DNA from: Rhizophagus sp. LPA8_4_AMF | Lineage: Eukaryota; Glomeromycota; Glomeromycetes; Glomerales; Glomeraceae | DNA length: 22,830 bases | Reading direction: 5' to 3' | NCBI GenBank assembly: GCA_021464525.1 | Contig: JADRCO010001071.1 | Coordinates: forward strand, 1 to 22,830 | Shown here: positions 1 to 10,380 of the stretch, one piece after another | Position numbering within the stretch: the first letter of the stretch is position 1 | How the letters are laid out: every line of letters starts with the position of its first letter | Notes under the pieces: generated by a model | Told to the model about the DNA's origin: nothing | What the model saw: the letters and a program-made list of their open reading frames with translations, nothing else | The model's database searches: none | Program-made: the position numbers and the translations under genes

Positions 1-48
<48 letters not shown>

Positions 49-1218
49 TTATTATTATTATTTCTTATTTTATTATTTAAATTTTTAGCTTTTAGCTTTA
101 ATTTTTATAGAATTTTCCACCGTATGTAAATTTTTTTCTTTTTAAGATTATTAAAATATTACAGAGAAATGACAGTCGTTTTTCTTTTTCTTTTTTTTAT
201 TTAAAAAAAAAAGGAAAAAAAATCAAATATGATTTAAAACGTTTATGATCATAAGAATTATATGAGCTGCTTTGCGTGCGCTTATTAATATGTTATATTT
301 GTTTATTATTTATGTTATTTATGCTTGTAATTTTTCTATGTATGAATGTGTAATTATGGTTCTCCGTTACGGTTTATGGAATAAAAATGATAAGATTAAT
401 TTAGTATTGTAAATATTGTCCCACGGAGGGCTTGCTTGGATCACATGATTTCAACTTATAATACAAATACAAATAAAAAAAGTACCATTCTGGCCATCTT
501 TCTAAAGTTAAATAAACTACTATATAAATAGCTTTGGCTGACCTGGTCGCACCTAAACTGCCTATATTTTAGGGTGGCTGTCAGTTTGGTTTCTTTATCC
601 CAATTCGTTGGGTCAATGGTTGTGTATGAGCGCCACTGGCGTTCCTTCATTGACATGTAACTGTTTTAAAATAGTAATAATTACTTTTAATCGCGAGTAA
701 AGAAAAAACAAAAAAACATGTAAGCATTCTGAAATAGTTGAACGTTGTTAATAATAATAGATTATTATCGAGAATTTAATTTTACGAGGTATTTTTAATT
801 TTTAATTTTTTTTTTCCTTTATTTTCACACCTTTATCCAAAGAAATATATATTACGTTATGATCGAATATTCTTGATTGTATCCGAAAAAAATTATACCT
901 TTTAATCTTGTTTAGGAAATTGAGAAAACAAAGATAAAAGTTAAATAAGTTAACTCATGTAGACTTACTTAACAATAATGTAACATGAATTGCAGCGATT
1001 CTGATGACTGGGAACTTAAAAAAGAAAGTGATAGTTCACATTATGAATTACCCTCCTCGTAGATGTTACAATTATAACGGTATAGTTAATTATAACAGAT
1101 TCACTATTAGAGTCAATTTATGTCGCAACTTCCAATATTTAATTTGCAACTAATACGTCTTTAGTAACAAAACAGGTTTGCTTTAGTACTTATCAAAGAA
1201 ATGTTTCGAACATATACG

Positions 1219-1334
1219 CAGTAAAATTCGATATACTGGACCAGTTAGTTCCATTAATAAAATTTTCTAAAATCCGTTATATCAAAAAATCCGATATATC
1301 GAACAACTTATGGTCCAAGATATTAAATTCACCG
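1219..1334. mobile_element. MITE-like element with ~33-bp imperfect terminal inverted repeats
   Basis: The left end starts CAGTAAAATTCGATATACTG and continues with GACCAGTTAGTTC. The reverse complement of the right end (1301-1334) reads CGGTGAATTTAATATCTTGG, then ACCATAAGTTGTTC. The two ends therefore match over about 33 bp with several mismatches and a small indel. The interior (about 50 bp) is not inverted but repeats a 'CCGNTATATC' theme at 1274-1283 and 1291-1300. The CAGT-type end followed by TTCGATATA resembles pogo/Tigger-type Tc1-mariner ends; that assignment is inference. A TA follows the right end, but no clean TA abuts the left end, so the target-site duplication is not established. 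No transposase is encoded, so any mobilisation would be non-autonomous. Confidence 0.5.
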
Positions 1335-1513
1335 TATAATTTAGTGCCTTTCTAACGAATATTTTCAACATAGTAGGATCATTATCAAAATCTGGATGGA
1401 GATATGATTAATGATGGGCTATTGATTATTGAATCACAAAAGACTTCGCCAATTTGGACTATTGAACTTAATAATTTTTATTAATTCAATTTTAAGCATA
1501 GTCAACCCTGGAT

Positions 1514-1548
1514 ATATGACATTCCAAAGTTCCTTTGGAAATATCATT
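1514..1548. repeat. Imperfect hairpin
   Basis: Perfect 8-bp arms TTCCAAAG (1522-1529) and CTTTGGAA (1533-1540) flank a 3-nt loop. The pairing extends outward with mismatches to a stem of about 16 bp. No neighbouring gene gives it a role. Confidence 0.5.
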
Positions 1549-1875
1549 GTACTAATTTTGGATTTGTTAACCTAAATAGTAAAAGATACTGTACTGTACA
1601 TGCTAATAAAATATATTGACATCAAAACGATCATAATAATAACATTAACGATTAATAAATTTGTACTTAAAAGAATTATATTAGAATTCGAAAATATACG
1701 TATGTACATACCGTTAATAAATAAGACCGGGATTGGCTCCTAGTCCTGATTAGACTAGTGATTAATGTATTTAATAGAACATCTTAACAAATAAAGAAAT
1801 ACAATCAAATGATAAATTATGAAAGAATTTACACTTGGAATTCCCTAGAATTTTTAACGACAAAATATATTGTAG

Positions 1876-1909
1876 ATATATATATATATATATACAGTAT
1901 ATATATATT
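1876..1909. repeat. Interrupted (AT)n microsatellite
   Basis: An alternating A/T run broken once by CAG at about 1895-1897. Ordinary low-complexity DNA for this background. Confidence 0.85.
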
Positions 1910-2707
1910 ATTAATAAGATAAAGGAGAACAATACAAAATGTTGTTTTGTTGCGATTATAAAATGTCTATTCAACTAACGAGCATATATAGTTAGTAAAT
2001 TGGCGTTTTATTTACATCTATTTAAAACAATAATTATAAATGGCAGATCGATTTGGGTAAATAAAAAGGTCGATTATTAACCGTATTCTTATTATTCTTA
2101 TTACACAGCATGCAAAATGTAAAGTAACGTTGGGCGAACAGCGTTCAATAAAGCTTTACTACGCATAATAAAGACATTTTAAGATTATTTACCAACATTA
2201 ATCAAAAATTTTGGCCAATAATGATTATAAATCTGGTCAAAATTATGGTAAAGTAATTTTTTGCCCAAATAAAAGTATTTTGAATGTAAAATAACAAACT
2301 CCGATTATCCTTTCAAAAAATCTCATATTAAGCGTAATTTAGAAATGGTTTCACAAACGCAGAAAAAATTTAACTTTCAAATTTTTGCGGTCCTACTCGT
2401 TCTTATTATGCTCTACATTCTAAAATTCTCACGCACGTACCCATTTTTTCATTTTCAAGACAATGATGAAAATTTCAATCAAACAATGCAAATGACTAAT
2501 ATTTGGCAATATAACAACTGATTTCTGTTATGATATTTAAGATTTTGGCATTTCTTGATCTTGCGCAGTTAATTTATTATGACAAATCATTTCTAAAAAT
2601 AATTCATTTTAAAGGACTTTAATCTTATTTTGGACATTTAAACATATTGTTTTTTTATACATTTTGTTTAATGAAGGATATTTTGAGTAAGATTTAAATT
2701 TTAGTTT

Positions 2708-2774
2708 AATAAATAAACGATGAAAATAAATAAACGATAAAATAAATAAACGATAAAATAAATAAACGATAAAT
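2708..2774. repeat. 16-bp tandem repeat, about 4 copies
   Basis: Four consecutive copies of a 16-bp unit built around AATAAATAAACGAT, nearly identical to one another. The near-identity suggests recent slippage or unequal exchange. No gene overlaps it. Confidence 0.85.
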
Positions 2775-2856
2775 TATTAAAATCTTACTTTCTAAATTAG
2801 GATCATACTTATTTCGTTCGATGAAGAACCCTTTCTTTCCATGGCTAAAGAATTTT

Positions 2857-2876
2857 AAATTTACGCGTGTAAATTT
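2857..2876. repeat. Hairpin with 8-bp perfect arms
   Basis: AAATTTAC (2857-2864) and GTAAATTT (2869-2876) are perfect reverse complements separated by GCGT. Nothing links it to a gene. Confidence 0.55.
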
Positions 2877-3190
2877 CTTTTGATATTTACAATATAGGAA
2901 TGCAATTGCGGGAAATAAGGTTGATAATACCTGTCGCCGTGATTCTGACACAACTGATTTCATGTTCTATGTGGAATTATTCTTTTCTTTTTTTTCTTTC
3001 TGTCTATAATAAATTAAGGTAATTATAGTAACAAAGCTGATTTGCTAAGTGGCATATTGTTGCATATTTTTATTATTACTAAATATGAAAGAACGGAGTA
3101 TTCGGAAATCATTCTAATTTAATTCCACGCCAATTTTTTTAGATGATCTTTCAAGATGTTTAAATACTAAACCTCGGGTTGATCGTCGAT

Positions 3191-3228
3191 TATGTAATCT
3201 TAGATTACATAGGAATTTTAATTCCTAT
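3191..3228. repeat. Two abutting perfect inverted repeats
   Basis: TATGTAATCT (3191-3200) pairs with AGATTACATA (3202-3211) around a 1-nt centre. ATAGGAATT (3209-3217) pairs with AATTCCTAT (3220-3228) around TT. The two palindromes overlap by three bases. They could be a binding site for dimeric proteins or a short foldback scar; the sequence does not decide. Confidence 0.7.
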
Positions 3229-4388
3229 ATAGCATACTCGAATTAGTTAATATGTTTTAACTGAGCACATGATTATCAAAACATAATGGTTAGTTTTCTC
3301 GTTCAATTTTTTTGTATTTCCATTTCTTATTAGGATGAGCACTGATATACCACGTTTTATGTAACGCTGTATTTTTTCTATATTTTTCCCGAATTTGTAT
3401 TATTTCAAAGTAATGGGCTACTCATTATTTCTTAATCCCCACTTTCAATGAATGAGCACATAATCAATAATTGTTTCCACTTTTATCGTTTTTCTTTCAA
3501 CGTTTCCTTTTAATCCCTGATTATGTTTATTTATTTGTAATTTTTTTTTTATCTACTTATTATGGATACAAGGATCAAAATTCTCCGTAAATTTTGGCGT
3601 GCCCTGGCATGAGCTCATCACCCCCATTTTGTTTGTAAGACTCACCTCAAACTCAGGATCAAATTAGGTTTTACATTAAAAAAAAATTTTCAAATAAAGT
3701 TAGTATTCTAAACTATGAATATAATCAAATATATTTGGCTGTTTGGCTTTGTACATAATATATATATTATATATTTTTTTTTTTTAATTTTTTTAATTGA
3801 ATAAAATATTCGGAAGATACACGTCCGAAATGTCACCATTTTATATCATCCATATAAAAAAAAAAATATTGATTAGTACGTTACAGGAAAGTCGAGATGT
3901 CGGGATTGTTATTTAAGGAACGATAAGAAGGCATCAACAAAAAAAAAAAAATTCATGAGAATTTACTGTTATTCCAATAAATTTTTATTTTTTTTTAAAA
4001 AAAAAAGAGATAATAAATTTATGAAATAACAGTTTCTTTAACGATTTAGATAAAAAATATCGCGATTCATCATATCCAAAGTATCTTACCTTATTTATCC
4101 TGATTCCTCCTTTCCGTTATTCATAAAAATAGAAAAAAAAGAAAATCTTCATTTTTTTATTTTATTTTTTTTCTTCTCAAACTAAAAAAAAACAAATAAA
4201 TAACACCTTGACTGATACTTTTGGATCTTGAATTTTTTTTTTTTTAAAAAAAAAAAAATTTATCGCTCATGTTCGTATTCGTATAAAAAAAAATATTTTT
4301 TTTTCTCATTTTTGAATCTGTCGCATTTGTATTTCCTGGTTACTTTCTTTGAAATTAAAGATCAAAATTAATATCTTGTTTTTTTTTT

Positions 4389-4400
4389 TATATATAAATA
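4389..4400 (+). promoter_or_regulatory. Candidate TATA element of HMG gene 1
   Basis: TATATATAAATA lies 32-43 bp upstream of the gene 1 ATG. If used, the 5' leader would be very short. In such AT-rich DNA the match has little statistical weight. Confidence 0.3.
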
Positions 4401-4431
4401 TTTTAGTATAACAAATTTTTTACATGTAAAT

Positions 4432-5262
4432 ATGGAACAAAGTAATTTCAACAATATTAACGGTGATGAAGTTATTTTTACCGAATTTGGCTTTGAATAT
4501 TCTGCCCCAGAATCCGTTCAGCTCGAAAGAAATGGAAAATTTACTATGGTGGCAGAAAATTTTATTCGTAAGAATGTAAATAAACCAACCTCAACAACCT
4601 CAACAATTAGACAACCAAATCCCGACGATAATCTTATTATTAGTCCACCATTTCCTCCGAACATAGATCCAAAAGAATTGGCACTAGAACTTTTTAATAA
4701 AGGAGGAAAAAGAACTAAAAAAATGCTGAACGAATTTTTTCTTTTTCGTAAGGAATTTGTTCGTGAACTGAAACGACAAAACTTCCATCCAAGACAAACC
4801 AAGGTATCCTCACTAGCATCTGCGTCTTGGCATAAACAGAAACCAAGTGTAAAAGATGAATACAGAAGATTGGCCAGGGAAGTCGAACAAATATTTAATA
4901 TGGAGCGACAAAGAGAAGTTAAAGAAGCTTCTAAAGCAGAATCCAATGAATCGTCCACGGATGATTCTGCATCTTCACCGACTGATCCTAACAATTTACA
5001 ATTACCACAATTATCCTTAAGCAATTCCGATAATATAAGCACTTTTTTAGGAACAAATAATCAAAGTAATGTTAGGTTACCATCAACTTATCAAGAATAT
5101 TTTCCTTGGTCATATAATCAGTATGATAGACAACATATCCGAAATGTCATGCCTGATACGTCGTATAGACATTTTACCAACAACTTTCCATATGTCGACC
5201 AAGTTGTTGTTCCTTCTCAAAATTCGCAAGAGTATTTTACACCACCGAATTATTCTAGATAA
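4432..5262 (+). CDS. MATA-HMG-type HMG-box protein (HMG gene 1)
   Basis: A 276-residue single open frame predicted to be a nuclear, sequence-specific DNA-binding protein of the fungal mating-type HMG-box family. Residues 71-76 carry the SPPFPP motif shared with the other three genes. The HMG box spans about residues 93-155: a first helix with N100, F102-F103 and R106-K107, the core W133, and the third-helix stretch VKDEYRRLA at 140-148. The box departs from its neighbours: the usual PNA-F-x-[IL]-YRK becomes LNEFFLFRK, losing the proline and the tyrosine. A basic/acidic linker (about 156-170) leads to a Ser/Asp-rich segment and a tail rich in N, Q, Y and F. The N-terminus of about 70 residues is the longest of the four. 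ATG 4432 has A at -3. A start-stop ATGTAA (4424-4429) sits just upstream. The family is confident; the specific function (mating or otherwise) is unknown. Confidence 0.92.
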   Translation: MEQSNFNNINGDEVIFTEFGFEYSAPESVQLERNGKFTMVAENFIRKNVNKPTSTTSTIRQPNPDDNLIISPPFPPNIDPKELALELFNKGGKRTKKMLNEFFLFRKEFVRELKRQNFHPRQTKVSSLASASWHKQKPSVKDEYRRLAREVEQIFNMERQREVKEASKAESNESSTDDSASSPTDPNNLQLPQLSLSNSDNISTFLGTNNQSNVRLPSTYQEYFPWSYNQYDRQHIRNVMPDTSYRHFTNNFPYVDQVVVPSQNSQEYFTPPNYSR

Positions 5263-5374
5263 ATAACGTATATATAAGGCATGCAACGCATACAAGGCTT
5301 GGCAAAATATGATAAAAACAAAAAAAGTTTTAATTTATTACGAAAATTTATAAATTTATTTATATTTTTATCGA

Positions 5375-5436
5375 AATGATCATGATCATTATATTCGACG
5401 AATTAATGAAAAAAATTTAAAAATGCATATATGCAT
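5375..5436. repeat. Two perfect dyads downstream of HMG gene 1
   Basis: AATGATCATGATCATT (5375-5390) and ATGCATATATGCAT (5423-5436) are both perfect palindromes, 32 bp apart, starting about 113 bp after the gene 1 stop. They could be protein-binding dyads or form hairpins in the 3' untranslated region. Confidence 0.6.
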
Positions 5437-5594
5437 ATTTACGATATATAGTGAATACGGTATTCGAAAAAAAAAAAAAAATTATTAGTAAATATTTCTT
5501 CGGTAATAACAATATGTTTGTTTGATACGAAACGTTACTCTTTTAGCTCTTCTTTACAATTAAGAATTAATAATATTAAGATTTATGATATTAC

Positions 5595-5600
<6 letters not shown>

Positions 5601-5637
<37 letters not shown>
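5601..5637. repeat. (AT)n microsatellite, about 18 units
   Basis: An uninterrupted alternating AT run in the region 3' of gene 1. It is the longest pure dinucleotide repeat in the window and likely to vary in length between isolates. Confidence 0.95.
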
Positions 5638-5639
<2 letters not shown>

Positions 5640-7324
5640 AATATATTAATAAAAGAAAAAAAAAAAAAATTATAACATAATTAAGAATTCTAATAATATT
5701 TCTTTAATGTTACAAAAATGAAAAAATAAAAATATCCATAAACTTCTCAATTTTTGGCACATGTTTCTTGATTTTAAATCAATTGCTTCATTTTTAATAA
5801 ATAAATTTGGTTGTAAAATCCTTTTAAACAATACAAAGAAATTTGAATCTCTTATCAGTTTAATAATATAAGGTTATGATACCCCCTTTAAAATGACATA
5901 ATTACAAACAAACACGTTAAGTAGAAAAAAGTTAATCCACGCAACGCGTGAACAAATTTTGATTATCATCTTGTTCGAAAGAATTGGAAATAAAGCGTGT
6001 ACAGTAAAATAATGAAGTAAAAATTTAATATCCGAAATTTCCAATTAAAAATTTTAAATTTTTTGAATAAATCAATTAAGGTTAAGCTTTATGCTCCCTT
6101 TAGTGCAACTCATTATTTACATTATTTTATTTTCCTTTAAAACAATCTTTTTAAAGAAATTTTTTTTTCAGTGATGAAATGTTTTTTGCACGATCAATCA
6201 TCAACAATGCATTTGCATTCAATTAATTATATTACATTTAGAAATGGTAGAAGATTATAAAGATATCTTTGGAAAAGAGATATTATTATTAATGGTAGTA
6301 CATTTGATGCCGCCTTTTAAATAATCTTTTTTTTTTTTTTTATCAAAAGAATGAATTACAGATTTATAAGAAATAAACACTAAGGAAATAAACATTTATG
6401 CAAGAAACTAAATAAATTATACAAAATGCGTAATTAGATAATGATTTCTTTAAAATTCGACTCAAATTTTTTTAACGACCGAGGTATAACTAATTTCAGC
6501 CATTTAAGAGTGGCGAGGTCGAAAAATATCTCTATTCGCATTTAATTCAAAATGTTTCACCGCCCGAGGAAGATTTTCTATTTAACCATTTTAGGATCGG
6601 CTAAAAATTTCCGCATAACCGTACAAACAAAACAACCTTAATTATAATATCTTTCTTGTTATCAAATTTAAACCAAAAATTAGATCATTACCGTCTCTTA
6701 AATGATTTTAATTCATTAAATACTTATTAGGAATTATAATTAATGTTTGCATTATTTAAATTTATTTTTGAAACGACTCACAATAAATGATCGTCGATAT
6801 TTTTAAAAAGGATCACATTTTCTCCCTTTTTTCCATTTTAATTATAAAAAGAAGAGATTTTTTTATCGTTAAAACTACATTGGTGCCTATATAATAATCT
6901 TGTGCAGGATCAAGAAAATTCTATTCAAAAATTCCAAATATAAGAATTTTATAAAAAAAAAAAAATATTGCGGGACGGGTTGAGATCATGTGACTTGATT
7001 ATAACTCGTGCAACACAAAGTGGCGGAAACATTCGCTTTAAGTAACGGATTTACGGCCGAATATAAAAAAAAAGATTTTTTTTTTATTTAAATTATTGGA
7101 TGAAATATTTATCCGTCTTTAAACCGATAAGAAAGAAACGGGGATTTTTTAAAGGAGAAATTAATTGAAATATGGCGTAACGTACGTATAAATTTTTCAT
7201 ATATGTGGCTAATATGATTTACGTATATGCAATCCTTTACACACAATCTTTTTTTCTTTCTTCTTTTTTTTTTTTTTATTAATTACAAATTTTTAATTTC
7301 AAATTAAGTACAACAAATTAAATG

Positions 7325-7380
7325 ATTGGCTAATAAAAAAGATAATAGTGATAAAAAATTTCTATAAAAACTATATAAAA
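7325..7380 (+). promoter_or_regulatory. Candidate CCAAT/TATA promoter of HMG gene 2
   Basis: An inverted CCAAT box (ATTGG, 7325-7329) lies 43 bp upstream of TATATAAAA (7372-7380), a spacing typical of fungal core promoters. The ATG follows 217 bp downstream, which would leave a 5' leader of roughly 180-190 nt. This is inferred from spacing only. Confidence 0.4.
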
Positions 7381-7596
7381 CCAACCTAAAAAATCTGTCT
7401 ACTGGATACTGAACACCGACACGGTTTACTTCAAAAAAAAAAAAAATTAATATTTTGAAACTAGACAATAAATGTTTTGAGAAAAAAAAAATAATTAATT
7501 TTTTTTTATATACAAAATTGATCATTTATTTATCTTTATAATTTTCCCTACACTTCATTTTTTTTTTTAATAAACAAATTCTTAATTTAAAAAAAA

Positions 7597-8445
7597 ATGT
7601 CATTTGAAGGCATTCCATATTTTGATTCACAAAATAGCCCACTTCCTAATATTCGACCCCCTTTCCCTCCAAGTTTTATTACCGTTTCAGATTTTATTAA
7701 TAAAAGAGAATCTTCCTCAAGAATTTTTCGTAAAAGTCCAAATGCGTTTTTTATTTACCGCAAGGCTTTTACGAATAATCTTACAAGTCTAAATTATAAA
7801 CTAACGATGATTGATGTATCAAGATTGGTTAGTAATTTTTGGAAACATGAAACCAAAGAAGTCAAAGATGCTTACGTTGAAATTGCAAAAAAAATTGATG
7901 TAGAGTTAAAAGAAAAAAGAAAACATGATAAAAAATGTCCGGTTATTTGGAAAGATGATAAAAAATCCAAAAAACAAAAAAGAGGTTCAAGAAGAAACTT
8001 AAAAAGTAATGATTCAACAAATAATAATTCTTCAACTAAATTCAGAAATACAACAGAAATTGCGTTTGAATCACAAAGTTATTCAATCCCAGTTAATGAA
8101 CCTAATCGATCTCCTGGAGAAATGAGTTCTCAAACCAGTTTGGAAAATTCTCCAATTTCTGCTTCCCCGCTAATTGGTTTTCCTGGAATTATTCCAGCAG
8201 GAGCAGGATACGATGTTATGAATTACGATAACTCTTACGAATCTCAATCGAACGAATCAGAAGAGGAACCTTACGATTTATATAACCTTTGCGACCAAAA
8301 TTTGAATCCGATTTATAATTCTTCAGGATTTAATAATTTTGTTTATGAAAATTTATATCATGTTCCATTTAATTGGAATATAAACGATCCGTGTATTAAT
8401 GGCAACGAGAATTTGGCATGTCACCAAGAGAACGAATTTCATTAA
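7597..8445 (+). CDS. MATA-HMG-type HMG-box protein (HMG gene 2)
   Basis: A 282-residue intact frame for a putative nuclear HMG-box regulator. The N-terminus is short. RPPFPP lies at residues 20-25 and the HMG box at about 45-105: KSPNAFFIYRKAF (46-58) in helix 1, VSRL-x3-FW (74-82), and VKDAY (89-93) in helix 3. The box is close to the mating-type HMG consensus. It runs into a strongly basic segment (105-133) with two Lys/Arg clusters, a likely nuclear localisation signal, containing the V-I-W-K motif (116-119) also found in gene 3. The rest is low-complexity: Ser/Asn-rich, then an acidic patch ESEEEPYDLY, then a Tyr/Asn/Phe-rich end, compatible with an activation region (inference). The start ATG follows a run of A, a good context. 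Closest relative in the window is gene 3. Confidence 0.93.
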   Translation: MSFEGIPYFDSQNSPLPNIRPPFPPSFITVSDFINKRESSSRIFRKSPNAFFIYRKAFTNNLTSLNYKLTMIDVSRLVSNFWKHETKEVKDAYVEIAKKIDVELKEKRKHDKKCPVIWKDDKKSKKQKRGSRRNLKSNDSTNNNSSTKFRNTTEIAFESQSYSIPVNEPNRSPGEMSSQTSLENSPISASPLIGFPGIIPAGAGYDVMNYDNSYESQSNESEEEPYDLYNLCDQNLNPIYNSSGFNNFVYENLYHVPFNWNINDPCINGNENLACHQENEFH

Positions 8446-10138
8446 TCTTATTATAAATCTTTTTTCAATTCCACTATAAAAAAAATTATACATAAATACG
8501 TAGTATACATAATAATACATAATTTCATTACGTGCAATTTTAATATGATTAAAAAAATATATATATATACTTAAGAATCACAAATTTCTTGGTTTATAAG
8601 AAAAAAAAAATTATGCCTTTTTTTTTATAATAATTAAGATATGTAAGAAAAATTATGAATAATAACGGATAAAAAAATAGCGCGAGTTTTTTTTTGGGGT
8701 AGGAATATCACATGATCGTAGTTAATTGGCTGCGGATTAAATATTTTTTTTTTTTTATGTACCTTTCGTTTTATTTTGTATTTATTAAATTATTAATTTA
8801 TGCATTTATGCACTTAAGGTTTAAACAAATACTACGCATAATTAAAATACTTTTAGAATCATGTAAATATGTTGCGATATTTATCTATCTATCTATCGTT
8901 AGTATTGTTTTAACGGACTTACGGACTTTATTAAAACGATTTAAGCCGGACATATTGAACTCCTTACATGGAATGTTCTGAATTTTTATATTATCATAGA
9001 CTAAAACTAATAACTATTACCAATTAAAAGTATTAAAAAAATTACGAAAAATTATGTAAAAAACTTGAATAATCCATTTTTAAAAATATTTATATATAAA
9101 TTATAAACACGCGAAATCGTAAATAAAAAAATGTTACAAGAACAATTTAAATTATTTATATTGATGATTATTTCGGGAATCCCGATAAACTAATTTGGGC
9201 TTCAAAAAGTAAATTTATTGACTGTATCATCAACTTTTATCGATTAACTTTACGCCATCATATAAACGTATATTAAGTATATTGGTTAATTAGTTTGTGA
9301 TCTAATCTATGATCAACAAATATATACTATATCTGATAAAATTAAAAGGAAATAAAATATAACTAAACAAAAATAAATAAACGCGTTAAAATGATATCTC
9401 GCATATATAAAAAAATATATTATATATTATATATATTAATATATATAAAGATTTATTTGTTTATACGTGAAACCCTTAATTTAATTTCTATTATTTTACA
9501 TATGATATTCATCAGTATTTTCATTTATTCTCATTGTGAAACTTTCTCAAATAATCTAAAGAAACAAAGAAAAAAAAAAGAATGTAATCAAATGGAGAAG
9601 AACTTGTTACAGAAAAAGATAAATTAAATTTTTGGCTGGTGATTTAATAATGGTCAATGGAACCTAAATTAGAATTCTATGAAAAGATTTAAAATTCCAA
9701 ACAAATCTGAACAATGTACGAAGCATTTGATTCAAACAAAAATAAAAAAAAAATATGTAACGCGCTAAATTCGTCCAGTTAGAATATATACGCGAAGTCA
9801 CTAATCATGTGTAATAGACCCTTGATTAGAAGATAGATTTGTTTATGATACCGGTTCTTTTTATACTCAAACCAGTTTCGAATTTGGAATCATCGCAACT
9901 CAGGTTTTTAGTTGATAATCTCGTATTGTGTGAGATATAAATATCAAGGAGTAAAATAATATTATATTATATTTATGTGAATAATTTATTTCTTGCATAA
10001 ATTACATTCTTTTTTTCTCTTTTTGAAAAATTTGCAATCTTAAAACTTACATATCGGCTTTGTGATTCCGTTGTACTAATGATTTTCTTTATTTTGATCT
10101 TTTTTTCTTTTCTTTTTTTTTTTTATTGATTTCTATAG

Positions 10139-10380
10139 CCAATCAGCGCAATCAGAGTGAGACAAACCAGAAATGCACTATTTCATAATTTTACATTAAC
10201 CTTCTTTCAAGAAAACAGATTACGTGTACAGTCAAAAAAAAAAAAAGCATGAAAGCATGGAAATGGACGATGATGCAATGTTATTTTGATAAGCGACGTC
10301 ATCCGTTGATCTTTATGTATCACGTGCATGAGTGACGAATGGTAACAGTTCAATGCATAATTATTTGAACACTCTATATA
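10139..10380 (+). promoter_or_regulatory. Promoter-like motif cluster upstream of HMG gene 3
   Basis: CCAATCA (10139-10145), GACGTCAT (10295-10302, CRE/ATF-like), CACGTG (10321-10326, bHLH E-box) and TATATA (10375-10380) occur in order within 240 bp. The cluster is about 700 bp from the gene 3 ATG. It could be an upstream activating region, a distal promoter, or the promoter of an unannotated transcript. Each motif alone is weak; the ordered set is the evidence. Confidence 0.3.

Larger units (their letters stand above)
1..4431. other. Intergenic AT-rich region upstream of HMG gene 1
   Basis: No gene is convincing over this 4.4 kb. It is dominated by A/T homopolymers (for example 21-48), an ATT run at 49-63 and an (AT)n at 1876-1909. 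Structured elements inside it (MITE-like element, 16-bp tandem repeat, hairpins) are listed separately. Two short coding-like islands exist: a 66-codon minus-strand frame at 456-656 and a 25-codon plus-strand frame at 985-1062 with an acidic S/D/E-rich product. Both are too short and isolated to call as genes. Confidence 0.7.
5263..7596. other. Intergenic region between HMG genes 1 and 2
   Basis: 2.3 kb without a credible gene. It contains two perfect dyads and an (AT)n tract close behind gene 1 (listed separately), an AATAAA at 5648-5653 that could serve as a poly(A) signal, and the promoter elements of gene 2 at its end. A less AT-rich patch at about 6970-7050 carries a CATGTG at 6987-6992. 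Nothing else is recognised. Confidence 0.7.

Noticed and set aside
1740-1758. Small hairpin CTAGTC-loop-GACTAG considered as part of a tRNA
   Set aside because: There is no matching acceptor stem, T-arm consensus or anticodon arm around it.
4518-5042. 174-codon minus-strand open frame antisense to HMG gene 1
   Set aside because: It lies entirely inside gene 1, its product is a Ser/Leu-rich mirror of the sense codons, and the sense strand carries a recognisable HMG box.
8712-8981. 89-codon ATG-started frame resembling a membrane protein
   Set aside because: Phe/Tyr/Ile/Leu runs come from poly(T) and AT-rich codons. There is no sign of purifying codon use and no recognisable family.
9391-9627. 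78-codon ATG-started frame with a hydrophobic first part and a Lys-rich end
   Set aside because: The hydrophobic part is a translation of ATA/TAT repeats and the Lys part of A-runs. No domain or conserved motif is visible.
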